Of a stretch of DNA of 64,000 bases, positions 7,945 to 15,679 are shown one piece after another (the first letter of the stretch is position 1; each line of letters begins with the position of its first letter). Below the pieces are notes generated by a model. That model did not search any database. It worked only from the letters and a program-made list of their open reading frames with translations, and was not told where the DNA came from. The stretch spans positions 1-64,000 of the forward strand of contig NZ_JAGGQJ010000004.1 of assembly GCF_018613325.1 (NCBI RefSeq), read 5' to 3'. The stretch comes from Bacillus sp. ISL-34 (GTDB taxonomy: Bacteria > Bacillota > Bacilli > Bacillales > DSM-1321). The position numbers were made by a program, and so were the translations under genes.

Positions 7945-8210
7945 TAATTAAAGACGGCATGGCTTTGATTAAGGCCAAGTAAATTATTGATGGCGTAAAG
8001 AGAGTGAAGCTCGGAATGTGCTGAAAGGCTTCATCGCCCCCTCATTATTGAACCTACCTTATGAGCCTTCAGGAAAACCTGACGTAATTCCCGCGTTAGA
8101 GGATTCAAGTGCAGCTTTTCTGTTTATTTATTATGGAAAAGTTGAACAAAGGTGGTACCACGGAAGCTAGACCTTTCGTCCTTTATTGGATGAGGGGTCT
8201 TTTTGTTTTT
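7945..8210 (+). ncRNA. Proline-specific T-box riboswitch
   Basis: The leader carries the conserved T-box segment AAAGGTGGTACCACG (8148-8162), which in the antiterminator pairs with the 3' end of uncharged tRNA. The competing terminator is a 13-bp stem (8169-8181 with 8188-8200) followed by a T-run. Upstream, a stem I region contains AACCTACC; CCT at 8053-8055 followed by A fits the specifier loop and is a proline codon, as expected for a proline biosynthetic gene. Uncharged tRNA-Pro should therefore allow proI transcription. Confidence 0.88.
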
Positions 8211-8253
8211 CAAAAAAAGGCCGAAAACTTTAAAAGAAAAAGGAGCGGGAAAT

Positions 8254-9099
8254 ATGAAAAAAATCGCGTTTATCGGAGCTGGATCGATGGCAGAAGCAAT
8301 CATTTCGGGGCTGGTGACCCAACAGGTAATTGAACCAGCAAATATTTTTGTAACAAATAAATCAAATGATGATCGGTTCGATTATTTAAAGAACCAATAT
8401 GGTGTAACTGCCACAAGATCGCTGCAGCTATTAGTACAGGATGCAAACCTTGTCGTACTGGCGGTGAAACCGAAAGATATTTTAGAAACGATGCAATCAA
8501 TAAAAGAATATATTCGTGAAGAAATGCTGTTCATTTCCGTTGTTGCCGGGGTTCATACAACAAGCTTGGAAGGTATCGCCAACAAGCGGTTCTCAATCGT
8601 CCGTGCCATGCCTAATACATCGGCTGCCGTAGGAAAATCAGCAACGGCCCTTGCGGCTAACTGTCATACGAAAGAATCGCAATTACAAACGGCGATTACC
8701 CTTTTTGAAACGGTAGGTACGGTGGCAGTTGTCGAAGAAAACCAGCTAGATGCGGTAACAGGCTTATCAGGCAGCGGTCCGGCTTATATTTATTACTTGG
8801 TCGAGGCATTGGAAAAATCGGCAGAAAAAATAGGTCTCGATTCCGAAACCGCTAAGCAATTGATTCTCCAGACACTGATGGGTGCGGCCGATATGTTACA
8901 GAAATCACCTAAAACGCCTGCCGTACTAAGAAAGGAAGTAACTTCACCAGGCGGAACGACTGAAGCAGGTCTGAAAGCACTTCAAGCACATCAAGTGGAA
9001 GAAGCATTCATTGCCTGTGTACAAGAAGCAACTGAGCAATCGAAGCGAATGGGCAATCAAATAAGTAAAGAACTAGCCAAATATGTAGTTTCGCAGTAA
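8254..9099 (+). CDS. proI: Pyrroline-5-carboxylate reductase ProI
   Basis: A 281-residue enzyme that reduces 1-pyrroline-5-carboxylate to proline with NAD(P)H. The N-terminal Rossmann motif is FIGAGSMAEA (6-15), and the C-terminal helical domain carries the family signature around TSPGGTTEAGL. The start follows AAAAGGAGCGGG at good spacing, and the whole gene lies behind the proline T-box. It matches B. subtilis ProI (YqjO) in position next to yqjP. Confidence 0.95.
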   Translation: MKKIAFIGAGSMAEAIISGLVTQQVIEPANIFVTNKSNDDRFDYLKNQYGVTATRSLQLLVQDANLVVLAVKPKDILETMQSIKEYIREEMLFISVVAGVHTTSLEGIANKRFSIVRAMPNTSAAVGKSATALAANCHTKESQLQTAITLFETVGTVAVVEENQLDAVTGLSGSGPAYIYYLVEALEKSAEKIGLDSETAKQLILQTLMGAADMLQKSPKTPAVLRKEVTSPGGTTEAGLKALQAHQVEEAFIACVQEATEQSKRMGNQISKELAKYVVSQ

Positions 9100-9116
9100 G
9101 GCGCATGATGATGATC

Positions 9117-9145
9117 GGCTGTTGCCAGGCAACAGCCCTTTTTTT
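9117..9145 (+). terminator. Terminator of proI
   Basis: A 9-10-bp GC-rich stem (9117-9126 with 9128-9137) with a tight loop is followed by seven T. Confidence 0.85.
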
Positions 9146-9173
9146 CTATAGGGTAATCCTTCCGGAGTGTGCG

Positions 9174-9605
9174 TTACTTTATAATCAGCATCTCATATTC
9201 ATCAAAACTCCAATCCTTCGAATATGCAACCTCCCAATAGTAACCATCGGGGTCAGAAAAATATCCGCTGTATCCTCCCCAAAAAACATCCTGAGGTGAT
9301 TTCTCGATTGTTCCCCCGGCCTTTTCAGCCCTGATGATCACATCATCCACTTCTTCAATTGATTTAGCATTATAAGCAAGCGTAAGACCCGGGAAACCAT
9401 TTTTCTTAGGCGGTTCTTCCTCATTGATGTCTTTTGTTAGCTCCTCTAAAGGATACAAAGCAAGTTTCGTTCCTGCATTATTAAAAAAAACGATTGCGGG
9501 TTCGTCCTCTTTAATCGTTGTATGGAATCCCAACCCGTCCCGGTAAAACCTTAATGATTCAGCAATATCCCTGACACCTAAAGTTATAATGTTGATCCTG
9601 TTCAT
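9174..9605 (-). CDS. VOC-family (glyoxalase-like) protein
   Basis: A 143-residue protein with two beta-alpha-beta-beta-beta modules of the vicinal oxygen chelate superfamily. The first begins INIITLGVRDIAESLRFYRDGLGF; the second ends with FSDPDGYYWEVAY, where Glu is a usual metal ligand. The substrate is unknown. The start at 9605 has AAGGAGG upstream. The frame stays open for another 64 codons to 9797, and an internal ATG there also has a GAGGAG, so a longer form cannot be excluded. It diverges from racA. Confidence 0.75.
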   Translation of the reverse strand: MNRINIITLGVRDIAESLRFYRDGLGFHTTIKEDEPAIVFFNNAGTKLALYPLEELTKDINEEEPPKKNGFPGLTLAYNAKSIEEVDDVIIRAEKAGGTIEKSPQDVFWGGYSGYFSDPDGYYWEVAYSKDWSFDEYEMLIIK

Positions 9606-9833
9606 ACTAGTCCTCCTTTTTCCATGTTTTAAGGGTAAATTCGACATCTGGATCACTTTTTCCTTTATAGCTTGATTCATCAGCCACGCCATCACAAATG
9701 CTTCTAAAAGTTCCTTAACAACGCTTACCATTTGCAAAAGCGGCTCCAAGGGAAATTCCATGGATTGCTCCTCATGCAAATTACGTAGGAATTCCACTTT
9801 CTTTGCCGAAAGAATACTTGTTTTGTCAACTGT

Positions 9834-9860
9834 AAAGGAAATTCCTCATATTTATCGAAT
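9834..9860 (+). promoter_or_regulatory. σH promoter of racA
   Basis: AAAGGAAAT (9834-9842), an 11-nt spacer and ATCGAAT (9854-9860) match the σH consensus RNAGGAWWW-N11/12-RNNGAAT at every position. It ends 25 bp before the racA start codon. In B. subtilis racA is made at the onset of sporulation from a σH promoter. Confidence 0.85.
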
Positions 9861-9885
9861 TCAACAACCAAAAGGGGGAATCTCG

Positions 9886-10437
9886 ATGAATACAAGTGCA
9901 GTTGCCCGGTTACTGAATGTTTCCCATAGTACGATTCAACGCTGGGTCACCCAATTGAACATGGACGTAGAACGGAATCAGCTTGGCCACTACCAGTTTT
10001 CGGATGAAGATATTGCATTATTGAGAAAAATCCAAGATCAGCTGAACGAGGGCATCATTCTTCAAAAGGTCAGCATCTCAGAGAAAAAGATTAGAAAAGC
10101 AACCATCCAGAAACACTCCGAATCGAATAAAGAACATGATCAACTGCTAGAACGGGTCATCCGGCTTGAAAATGGACTGAAAACAAAAGCGGACGATGTT
10201 GTATCCTATCAGCTTTTACAGCACAGAAGTGAAATGGAAGAAATGCACAAACTCGTTAAGAAACTCGAAGCCCGTATCGAAGCGTTAGAAAAACCAACGG
10301 GTCAGCACTTTGATTATTTCCTCGCGGCTGAAGAAGCTGCTGCCACTAAAAAGACGAAGAAAAGGCCATTCATAAAAATGATTTTTGGAAACAGAAAGAA
10401 CGATAGTTCATCATGGAGCACAGCCGACAGCGATTAA
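9886..10437 (+). CDS. racA: Chromosome-anchoring protein RacA
   Basis: A 183-residue protein. The N-terminal MerR-like helix-turn-helix (residues 1-45, VARLLNVSHSTIQRWVTQL then RNQLGHYQFSDEDIALL) matches B. subtilis RacA (184 residues). A long coiled coil follows (about 80-140) and a basic tail. RacA binds centromere-like sites near oriC and ties the chromosome to the cell pole through DivIVA during axial filament formation. The start follows GGGGG at usual spacing; the longer frame from 9760 would run through the σH promoter. In B. subtilis racA lies elsewhere on the chromosome. Confidence 0.88.
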   Translation: MNTSAVARLLNVSHSTIQRWVTQLNMDVERNQLGHYQFSDEDIALLRKIQDQLNEGIILQKVSISEKKIRKATIQKHSESNKEHDQLLERVIRLENGLKTKADDVVSYQLLQHRSEMEEMHKLVKKLEARIEALEKPTGQHFDYFLAAEEAAATKKTKKRPFIKMIFGNRKNDSSSWSTADSD

Positions 10438-10535
10438 CATCGATTATCATTCAAGATCGATCATGAGCACCCCAATAGCCATTTATGCCAAGCATTTCTT
10501 CAGTAATAGGACCTGATCTATTTAATTACCCCAAA

Positions 10536-10590
10536 ATAAAAAAGGCCCTGACCCAAGATTAATCTCACCTGGGTCGGGCCTTTTCATCAT
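10536..10590. terminator. Bidirectional terminator between racA and the ABC operon
   Basis: A strong stem of about 15 bp (10541-10555 with 10569-10583) has A-run and T-run flanks and serves both convergent units. Confidence 0.85.
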
Positions 10591-10591
10591 C

Positions 10592-11386
10592 TTAAATCAA
10601 CACTGCACGGTCATTGAGCATTTTTTCGCCTTTGATGCGCTGGAATTCGTTAAGCAGTTTTTCGACGGTTAGCTTCTGCTTTTCAGCGCCTCTAGCTTCA
10701 AAAATGATCTGTCCCTTATCCATCATGATCAAGGAATTTCCAAGATCGATTGCCTGCTGCATATTATGAGTCACCATCAACGTCGTTAACTGGTTCTTTT
10801 CGACGATTTCCTTCGTCAGGTTTGTAACAAGCTCTGCCCGTGAAGGATCAAGCGCTGCAGTATGTTCATCAAGAAGCAGGATTTTAGGGTCGATGAAGGT
10901 CGCCATCAGCAATGATAGTGCCTGGCGCTCCCCTCCTGACAATAATCCCACTTTTGCAGTCATCCGGTTTTCCAAGCCTAAATGAAGGGTGCCCAAACAT
11001 TCTTTAAAAAGTTCTTTTCGTTTTTTTGTAACCCCAAAGCCTAAACCTCTTCTATTGGTTCTGCCATAGGCAATCGCCATATTTTCTTCAATCGTCATAT
11101 GTGGTGCCGTACCCAGCATGGGATCCTGAAAAACGCGTCCAATCATTTTTGCACGGGCATGTTCTTCAATGGCCGATACGTTTTCACCATCGATGATGAC
11201 TTCACCGGCATCAGGGAGAATCTTACCGGAAATCATATTCATCAAAGTCGATTTACCTGCTCCATTACTTCCGATGACTGTTACAAATTCTCCTTTTGTC
11301 ATCTGCAGTTCCAGATTTCCAAGGGCTAGCTTTTCATCTGGTGTCCCCTCATTGAACACTTTATAAATCTGATTTAACCGAAGCAT
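10592..11386 (-). CDS. ABC transporter ATP-binding protein (TrpZ-like)
   Basis: A 264-residue ATPase: Walker A GSNGAGKST (39-47), Q-loop Gln87, signature LSGGE (149-153), Walker B ILLLDE (169-174) and switch His207. With the permease and lipoprotein upstream it makes an importer of the type whose binding protein belongs to the ABC_sub_bind (PF04392) family; characterised members include tryptophan/tyrosine uptake TrpXYZ. The start at 11386 has GGGAGGG; longer in-frame starts upstream lie inside the permease gene. It overlaps the permease by 26 bp. Confidence 0.85.
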   Translation of the reverse strand: MLRLNQIYKVFNEGTPDEKLALGNLELQMTKGEFVTVIGSNGAGKSTLMNMISGKILPDAGEVIIDGENVSAIEEHARAKMIGRVFQDPMLGTAPHMTIEENMAIAYGRTNRRGLGFGVTKKRKELFKECLGTLHLGLENRMTAKVGLLSGGERQALSLLMATFIDPKILLLDEHTAALDPSRAELVTNLTKEIVEKNQLTTLMVTHNMQQAIDLGNSLIMMDKGQIIFEARGAEKQKLTVEKLLNEFQRIKGEKMLNDRAVLI

Positions 11387-12392
11387 ATTCTTCCCTCCCT
11401 TTCGGTGAAGTCCCATCATGACGCATCTGTATTTCTTTAAGCCGCCTTTTCTTCCGGTTTTTTTCCTTTTGTTTATCGGAAATTTTTGGAATGACAAGTG
11501 CCCCGACCACAATAAGTGCCGTAATTAATTTAACATCTCCTGTTTCTAGGAATTCAACGCGAAGTGCCAAGGTTACGACGATTCTGTAAATGATTGCCCC
11601 TCCAATGACCGCCAGCGTCGCACGTGCAATCGTTTTTGCTCCAAATAAAGCCTCACCGATTATGACGGATGCCAATCCGATGACAATGATTCCAATCCCC
11701 ATGCCTATATCGCTAAAACCGTTATATTGGGCAACCAAGGATCCCGAAAAAGCCACAAGTGCATTTCCGATTGCAAGTCCCAGAATCTTCATGTTGCCGG
11801 TATGAGCGGAAAAACTCTTGACCATTGCTTCATTATCACCAGTCGCCCGTAAGGCAAGACCAATTTCCGTTTTAAAAAAAGCCGACATTCCAGCTTGGAT
11901 GACTACAGCCACAATCAGCATAACGATTAATATGGCCCATGTCTTTGGCAGGCTATCACCTAGACCCACGAAGGATAAAAGACCATTCAACAAATTGTCC
12001 AGCCCGGTGCCAGCCCAGGCATCCTGTATATTCGTGATAATGGTTGTTTGAGAAAGCAACGGAATGTTGGATGCACCCATGATCCTCAAATTAATGGAGT
12101 AGAGCGCAATCATCATTAAGATACCTGCCAAGAGAGGATTGATTTTCCCTTTCGTATGCAGGAACCCTGTTATCGTCCCAGCGATGAACCCTGCCAACAT
12201 TGCACTCAACGTGGCGACGATCGGCGAGAAACCGTTAACGATCATAATGGCGGCAACAGAGGCCCCTGTCACAAAACTGCCTTCCACTGTCATATCCGGG
12301 AAGTCGAGAATCCTGAATGTTAAATAGACACCGAGTGCCATGATCGCATAAATCATTCCCGACTCAAAAGAGTTGAATAAGGCTGAGAACAT
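11361..12392 (-). CDS. ABC transporter permease (BPD_transp_2 family)
   Basis: A 343-residue inner-membrane protein with about eight hydrophobic segments and a long basic, charged C-terminal tail (DKQKEKNRKKRRLKE...). It belongs to the branched-chain-amino-acid/sugar type permease family (BPD_transp_2), and the TVEGSFVTGA motif near residue 35 is typical of TrpY-like permeases. It is the second gene of a three-gene operon and overlaps the start of the ATPase gene. Specificity is not visible from this subunit. Confidence 0.85.
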   Translation of the reverse strand: MFSALFNSFESGMIYAIMALGVYLTFRILDFPDMTVEGSFVTGASVAAIMIVNGFSPIVATLSAMLAGFIAGTITGFLHTKGKINPLLAGILMMIALYSINLRIMGASNIPLLSQTTIITNIQDAWAGTGLDNLLNGLLSFVGLGDSLPKTWAILIVMLIVAVVIQAGMSAFFKTEIGLALRATGDNEAMVKSFSAHTGNMKILGLAIGNALVAFSGSLVAQYNGFSDIGMGIGIIVIGLASVIIGEALFGAKTIARATLAVIGGAIIYRIVVTLALRVEFLETGDVKLITALIVVGALVIPKISDKQKEKNRKKRRLKEIQMRHDGTSPKGREEYASVKSDL

Positions 12393-12424
12393 TTTTTTCT
12401 TCCTTCCCCGAACAAAAGCAGAGT

Positions 12425-13420
12425 TTATTTTACAAACTCAGCATCTGCTTTCCATTCTTCTTTTATTTCAACACCCATATCTTTTGCTGCCTTTTCATTG
12501 ATGACCAATTTCAGTTTTTGTGGATATTGAACCGGGATATCTCCAGGCTTTTTGCCATCCTTCAGGATTTCAACCGCTTTCTGCCCCGCTTCATAACCAA
12601 TATCATAGTAACTGAAGCCATATGCTGCAAAACCGCCGGCATTCACGGAATCAAGCTCACCGACAAACAATGGGATATCTTTATCATTTGCCACCGAAAT
12701 GACCGATTCCAGTGCCGAGACAACGGTATTATCAGTAATGATATAGAAAGCATCCGCTTTTCCGATTAATGATTCCGTTGCCTGTTTAACCTCGGCTGAA
12801 GTGGAGACGGATGCTTCCACGACTTTCAATCCCGCTTTTTTTGCTTCCGCTTTCACATTTTTTATTTGGACGACTGAATTTTGCTCCCCTGTGTTATAAA
12901 CCGTTCCAATTGTCTTGGCGCCAAGCTCTTCCGATAGGAATTTCATTGACTTTGCAATGGCTTCAGGATGGGAATCCGTCGTACCCGTCACATTTCCGCC
13001 TGGCTTATCCAAAGAAATGACAAGCTCCGCCGCTACAGGATCTGTAACCGATGTAAAAACGATTGGAATATCCTTGGTCGCATTTAAAGCACTTAGAGCA
13101 CTAGGAGTCGAATTGGCAAATATCAGGTCCACTTTATCCCCAACGAAGTTATTGGCGATCGTTTGACTGTTATTTTGATCACCCTGTGCAACTTGAAGAT
13201 CATACTTGGCATTGATGTCACTATCCTTCAATGCCGCCTGGAAGCCTTCATATGCCTGATCCAGCGAATCATGCTGAACGATTTGTGTTACCCCAATGTT
13301 GAAGGTATCCTTTTTGCTTTCATCCTTTGCCGTATCTTTTTCCTTGTCATTTCCACAGCCAGCCAGTAGTAGCCCTGCAACCAATGTCATGGCTGCAGTC
13401 GAATATAATTTCTTTTTCAT
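12425..13420 (-). CDS. ABC transporter substrate-binding lipoprotein (TrpX-like)
   Basis: A 331-residue lipoprotein with lipobox LLAGC (Cys22) followed by an acidic/lysine-rich linker. The mature domain has the ABC_sub_bind (PF04392) pattern: NIGVTQIVQHDSLDQAYEGF, PIVFTSVTDPVAAELV, GTTDSHP and AAYGFSYYDIGYEAG. Members bind aromatic amino acids in some cases, but other ligands are possible. First gene of the operon; the downstream order is permease then ATPase. No T-box is visible upstream, unlike many tryptophan-responsive trpXYZ operons. Confidence 0.82.
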   Translation of the reverse strand: MKKKLYSTAAMTLVAGLLLAGCGNDKEKDTAKDESKKDTFNIGVTQIVQHDSLDQAYEGFQAALKDSDINAKYDLQVAQGDQNNSQTIANNFVGDKVDLIFANSTPSALSALNATKDIPIVFTSVTDPVAAELVISLDKPGGNVTGTTDSHPEAIAKSMKFLSEELGAKTIGTVYNTGEQNSVVQIKNVKAEAKKAGLKVVEASVSTSAEVKQATESLIGKADAFYIITDNTVVSALESVISVANDKDIPLFVGELDSVNAGGFAAYGFSYYDIGYEAGQKAVEILKDGKKPGDIPVQYPQKLKLVINEKAAKDMGVEIKEEWKADAEFVK

Positions 13421-13493
13421 ATTTTCCCCCCGCTTTTTTCTTATTTTTGATAGGTCTTTTTAACGACACCAACTTTTTGGTTTTATGTCCTAA

Positions 13494-13523
13494 ATTATAA
13501 TCGTTTAGTCCCAATTATTCCAA
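13494..13523 (-). promoter_or_regulatory. Probable σA promoter of the ABC operon
   Basis: On the - strand, TTGGAA (13518-13523), an 18-nt spacer and TATAAT (13494-13499) lie about 75 bp before the lipoprotein start codon. I see no riboswitch in the short leader. Confidence 0.55.
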
Positions 13524-13571
13524 TATATTTTTTCACTTTTTAGAATTTTTCGAGTTCTTTTATGAAAAACA

Positions 13572-13617
13572 TCAAAAAAGCTGCTGTGAAAGGCATGTTT
13601 ACTTTTCACAGCAGCTT
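13572..13617 (-). terminator. Terminator of the squalene/phytoene-synthase-family gene
   Basis: A 14-bp stem (13578-13591 with 13604-13617) is followed on the - strand by a run of six T. Confidence 0.85.
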
Positions 13618-13626
13618 AATGGAATA

Positions 13627-14445
13627 TTAGTGTTCGACTACTTGGGTAACAATTTCGGTAACCGTCGCGCGATCGATTTTTTCTTTGCCTTCTTTTAAGG
13701 CCTTCAAAGTGGCTTTTGCCAATTCCAAGGGTATTTTACAGAAGTGGATGATCTCTTTCGTTTCAATCTCCCCAATGTACGCATCGGCTAATGCAAGATT
13801 ACGTTCCGTATGGGCAAGCATCTCGTCGAAACCCCAGCCATCCGGATAAAAGTTCACACCGCGTTCTGCATCCTCCTCACGGTTACGCAGGATATTGACC
13901 GTTTGGAGTCCACGGCCAAATGCGATGGCAAGTTCACGGTCCGTTTCGGTTCCATCGTACCATTTCCACATATCTGACAGCATGACCCCCACTAAACCTG
14001 CAACATAATATGTGTAATCATCGAGTTCCTCTTCATTATGGATTTGCCAGTCCTTAGTAACCCATTTTGCCATGCCTTCGGCCATTTCCTTTGTCGACTC
14101 CAAGACTTTGGCTTTTGCACCGGGAGGACAAAATTCAATCCAGTCCGAAAGAAGCAGGGTCACTTCGGGCAGATCTTCCTTATATGGTTCAAATAACGAT
14201 TGAAGATCTTCTTCCCTGTAATCCGCATCAAGCAGCTCACTAAGAGCCTGTAACAGGGAAACCTTGATATCTGCAGATAGACCGGGGTGATCCTCGATCT
14301 CATCGATGGCGCGCATGCAAAGGTATGCAGCTCCAATGGCCTCCTGTAATCCCTTTGGAAGATAGCTGATTGGAATGAAAAAAGTCCGGCTTGTTTTTAA
14401 GAGAAAATCCATTGCTTTAGTATGTAGGTCACTTTTGTCAGTCAT
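13627..14445 (-). CDS. Squalene/phytoene synthase family protein
   Basis: A 272-residue protein of the head-to-head prenyl synthase family (squalene, dehydrosqualene, phytoene synthases; also YisP of B. subtilis). The first aspartate motif is intact as Asp48-xxx-Asp52 (RAIDEIEDHPG). The second motif, normally DxxED as in LRDVGED, reads LRNREED, so the first Asp is Asn188 while Asp192 remains; YYVAGLVG (147-154) is conserved. Mutating the equivalent Asp inactivates squalene synthases, so it may have lost condensing activity or do another reaction, as YisP (a farnesyl-diphosphate phosphatase) does. It is monocistronic; no carotenoid genes are nearby. Confidence 0.75.
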   Translation of the reverse strand: MTDKSDLHTKAMDFLLKTSRTFFIPISYLPKGLQEAIGAAYLCMRAIDEIEDHPGLSADIKVSLLQALSELLDADYREEDLQSLFEPYKEDLPEVTLLLSDWIEFCPPGAKAKVLESTKEMAEGMAKWVTKDWQIHNEEELDDYTYYVAGLVGVMLSDMWKWYDGTETDRELAIAFGRGLQTVNILRNREEDAERGVNFYPDGWGFDEMLAHTERNLALADAYIGEIETKEIIHFCKIPLELAKATLKALKEGKEKIDRATVTEIVTQVVEH

Positions 14446-14508
14446 ATTTACACTCCTTTAAATATCCAATGAACAATTGATTCATTATATCAAACATAGG
14501 CTTTGATT

Positions 14509-15450
14509 TCAGCTATCATATTCCTCTGAATATAAAGGAACTTTAATTGCCATTAGATCTTCACCCATGATCGTGTTTGCAAAGATCGCTTTGCTCTCCT
14601 CTTTTAACCTATCAGCATCCTCCGGAGTATACCGTGAGCTGATATGGGTAAGGATTAGATGCTTAGCTCCCGCTTTCAATGCCGTTTCTGCCGCCTGAAC
14701 GGTGGTCGAATGATAATACGCTGATGCCATTTCAGCTTCTTCCGCTGAAAAAGTAGCTTCATGAACAAGGTAATCCGCCGATTCAGCAAGAATGACAGCA
14801 TTGCTGCACACTCTTGTATCACCAAGAATCGTGATGATTCGCCCTTTTTGCGGAGCACTGAGATAATCCTTCCCATTTAAGACACGGCCATCATCGAGAC
14901 AGACCGTTTCACCATTTTTCAATGCTTTAAAAAGCGGACCTGGCTTCACACCTTCAGAACGCAGCCGGTCGGTCAGTAAGCTTCCCGGACGATCCTTTTC
15001 CACAATCCGGTAACCGATGCTGTAAATGCCATGATCAAGAGTCATGGCCGTAACTGTGAATTGTTCGTCCTCAAACACTGCGCCTTCCTCTATTTCGATG
15101 ATTTCCAAGGGATATTTTAAATGGGTTCCACTCACCTGTAAGCTCGTCTTAATAAATGCATCAATGCCTTGTGGACCATATACGGTCAATTTATCCACTC
15201 CGCCCTGAAAAGATCTGCTGCTTAAGAATCCAGGGAGTCCGAAGATGTGGTCACCATGTAAGTGGGTGATGAAAATTTTTTCAACCTTTCGCGGTTTGAC
15301 CGCCGTTTTTAAAATTTGATGCTGTGTTGCCTCCCCGCAATCGAATAACCAAACCGTCCCTCGCTCTTCCAATAATTGAAGGGCGATTGATGTCACATTA
15401 CGCGCTTTGGCTGGAACGCCAGCGCCTGTACCCAATAAAACGAAATCCAC
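14509..15450 (-). CDS. rnz: Ribonuclease Z
   Basis: A 313-residue tRNA 3'-processing endonuclease (tRNase Z) that removes 3' trailers, mainly from tRNAs lacking encoded CCA. The metal site HLHGDH is at 63-68, with [11 protein letters not shown] near the N-terminus and the RNase Z exosite region in the middle. The start is GTG at 15450 with GGAGG 8 nt upstream; an ATG 5 bp earlier is out of frame. B. subtilis rnz (yqjK) also lies next to zwf, divergently. Confidence 0.93.
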   Translation of the reverse strand: MDFVLLGTGAGVPAKARNVTSIALQLLEERGTVWLFDCGEATQHQILKTAVKPRKVEKIFITHLHGDHIFGLPGFLSSRSFQGGVDKLTVYGPQGIDAFIKTSLQVSGTHLKYPLEIIEIEEGAVFEDEQFTVTAMTLDHGIYSIGYRIVEKDRPGSLLTDRLRSEGVKPGPLFKALKNGETVCLDDGRVLNGKDYLSAPQKGRIITILGDTRVCSNAVILAESADYLVHEATFSAEEAEMASAYYHSTTVQAAETALKAGAKHLILTHISSRYTPEDADRLKEESKAIFANTIMGEDLMAIKVPLYSEEYDS

Positions 15451-15679
15451 TCATACTACCTCCGTTGCAATTACTTTATGACTTAACTATAGCATAACCA
15501 AGGTGCTCTTTCATTTATGACCCATTAAAACGGAAACCAAATTAAACTTTTAATGAAATATGAGAAAAAATGCGCAAATTGATTGCTTTGAGGGAAAGCT
15601 AAACGTAAAATTAGAAATTGGTACACATACGGGAAGTCCAACTTTATAGACAGATTTAACGGAAAGTTGAGGTTTTAAC

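Noticed and set aside
13421..13571. T-box or other riboswitch before the ABC operon
   Set aside because: The region is too short and lacks the AGGGTGGNACCGCG-type core or any strong leader hairpin apart from the convergent gene's terminator.
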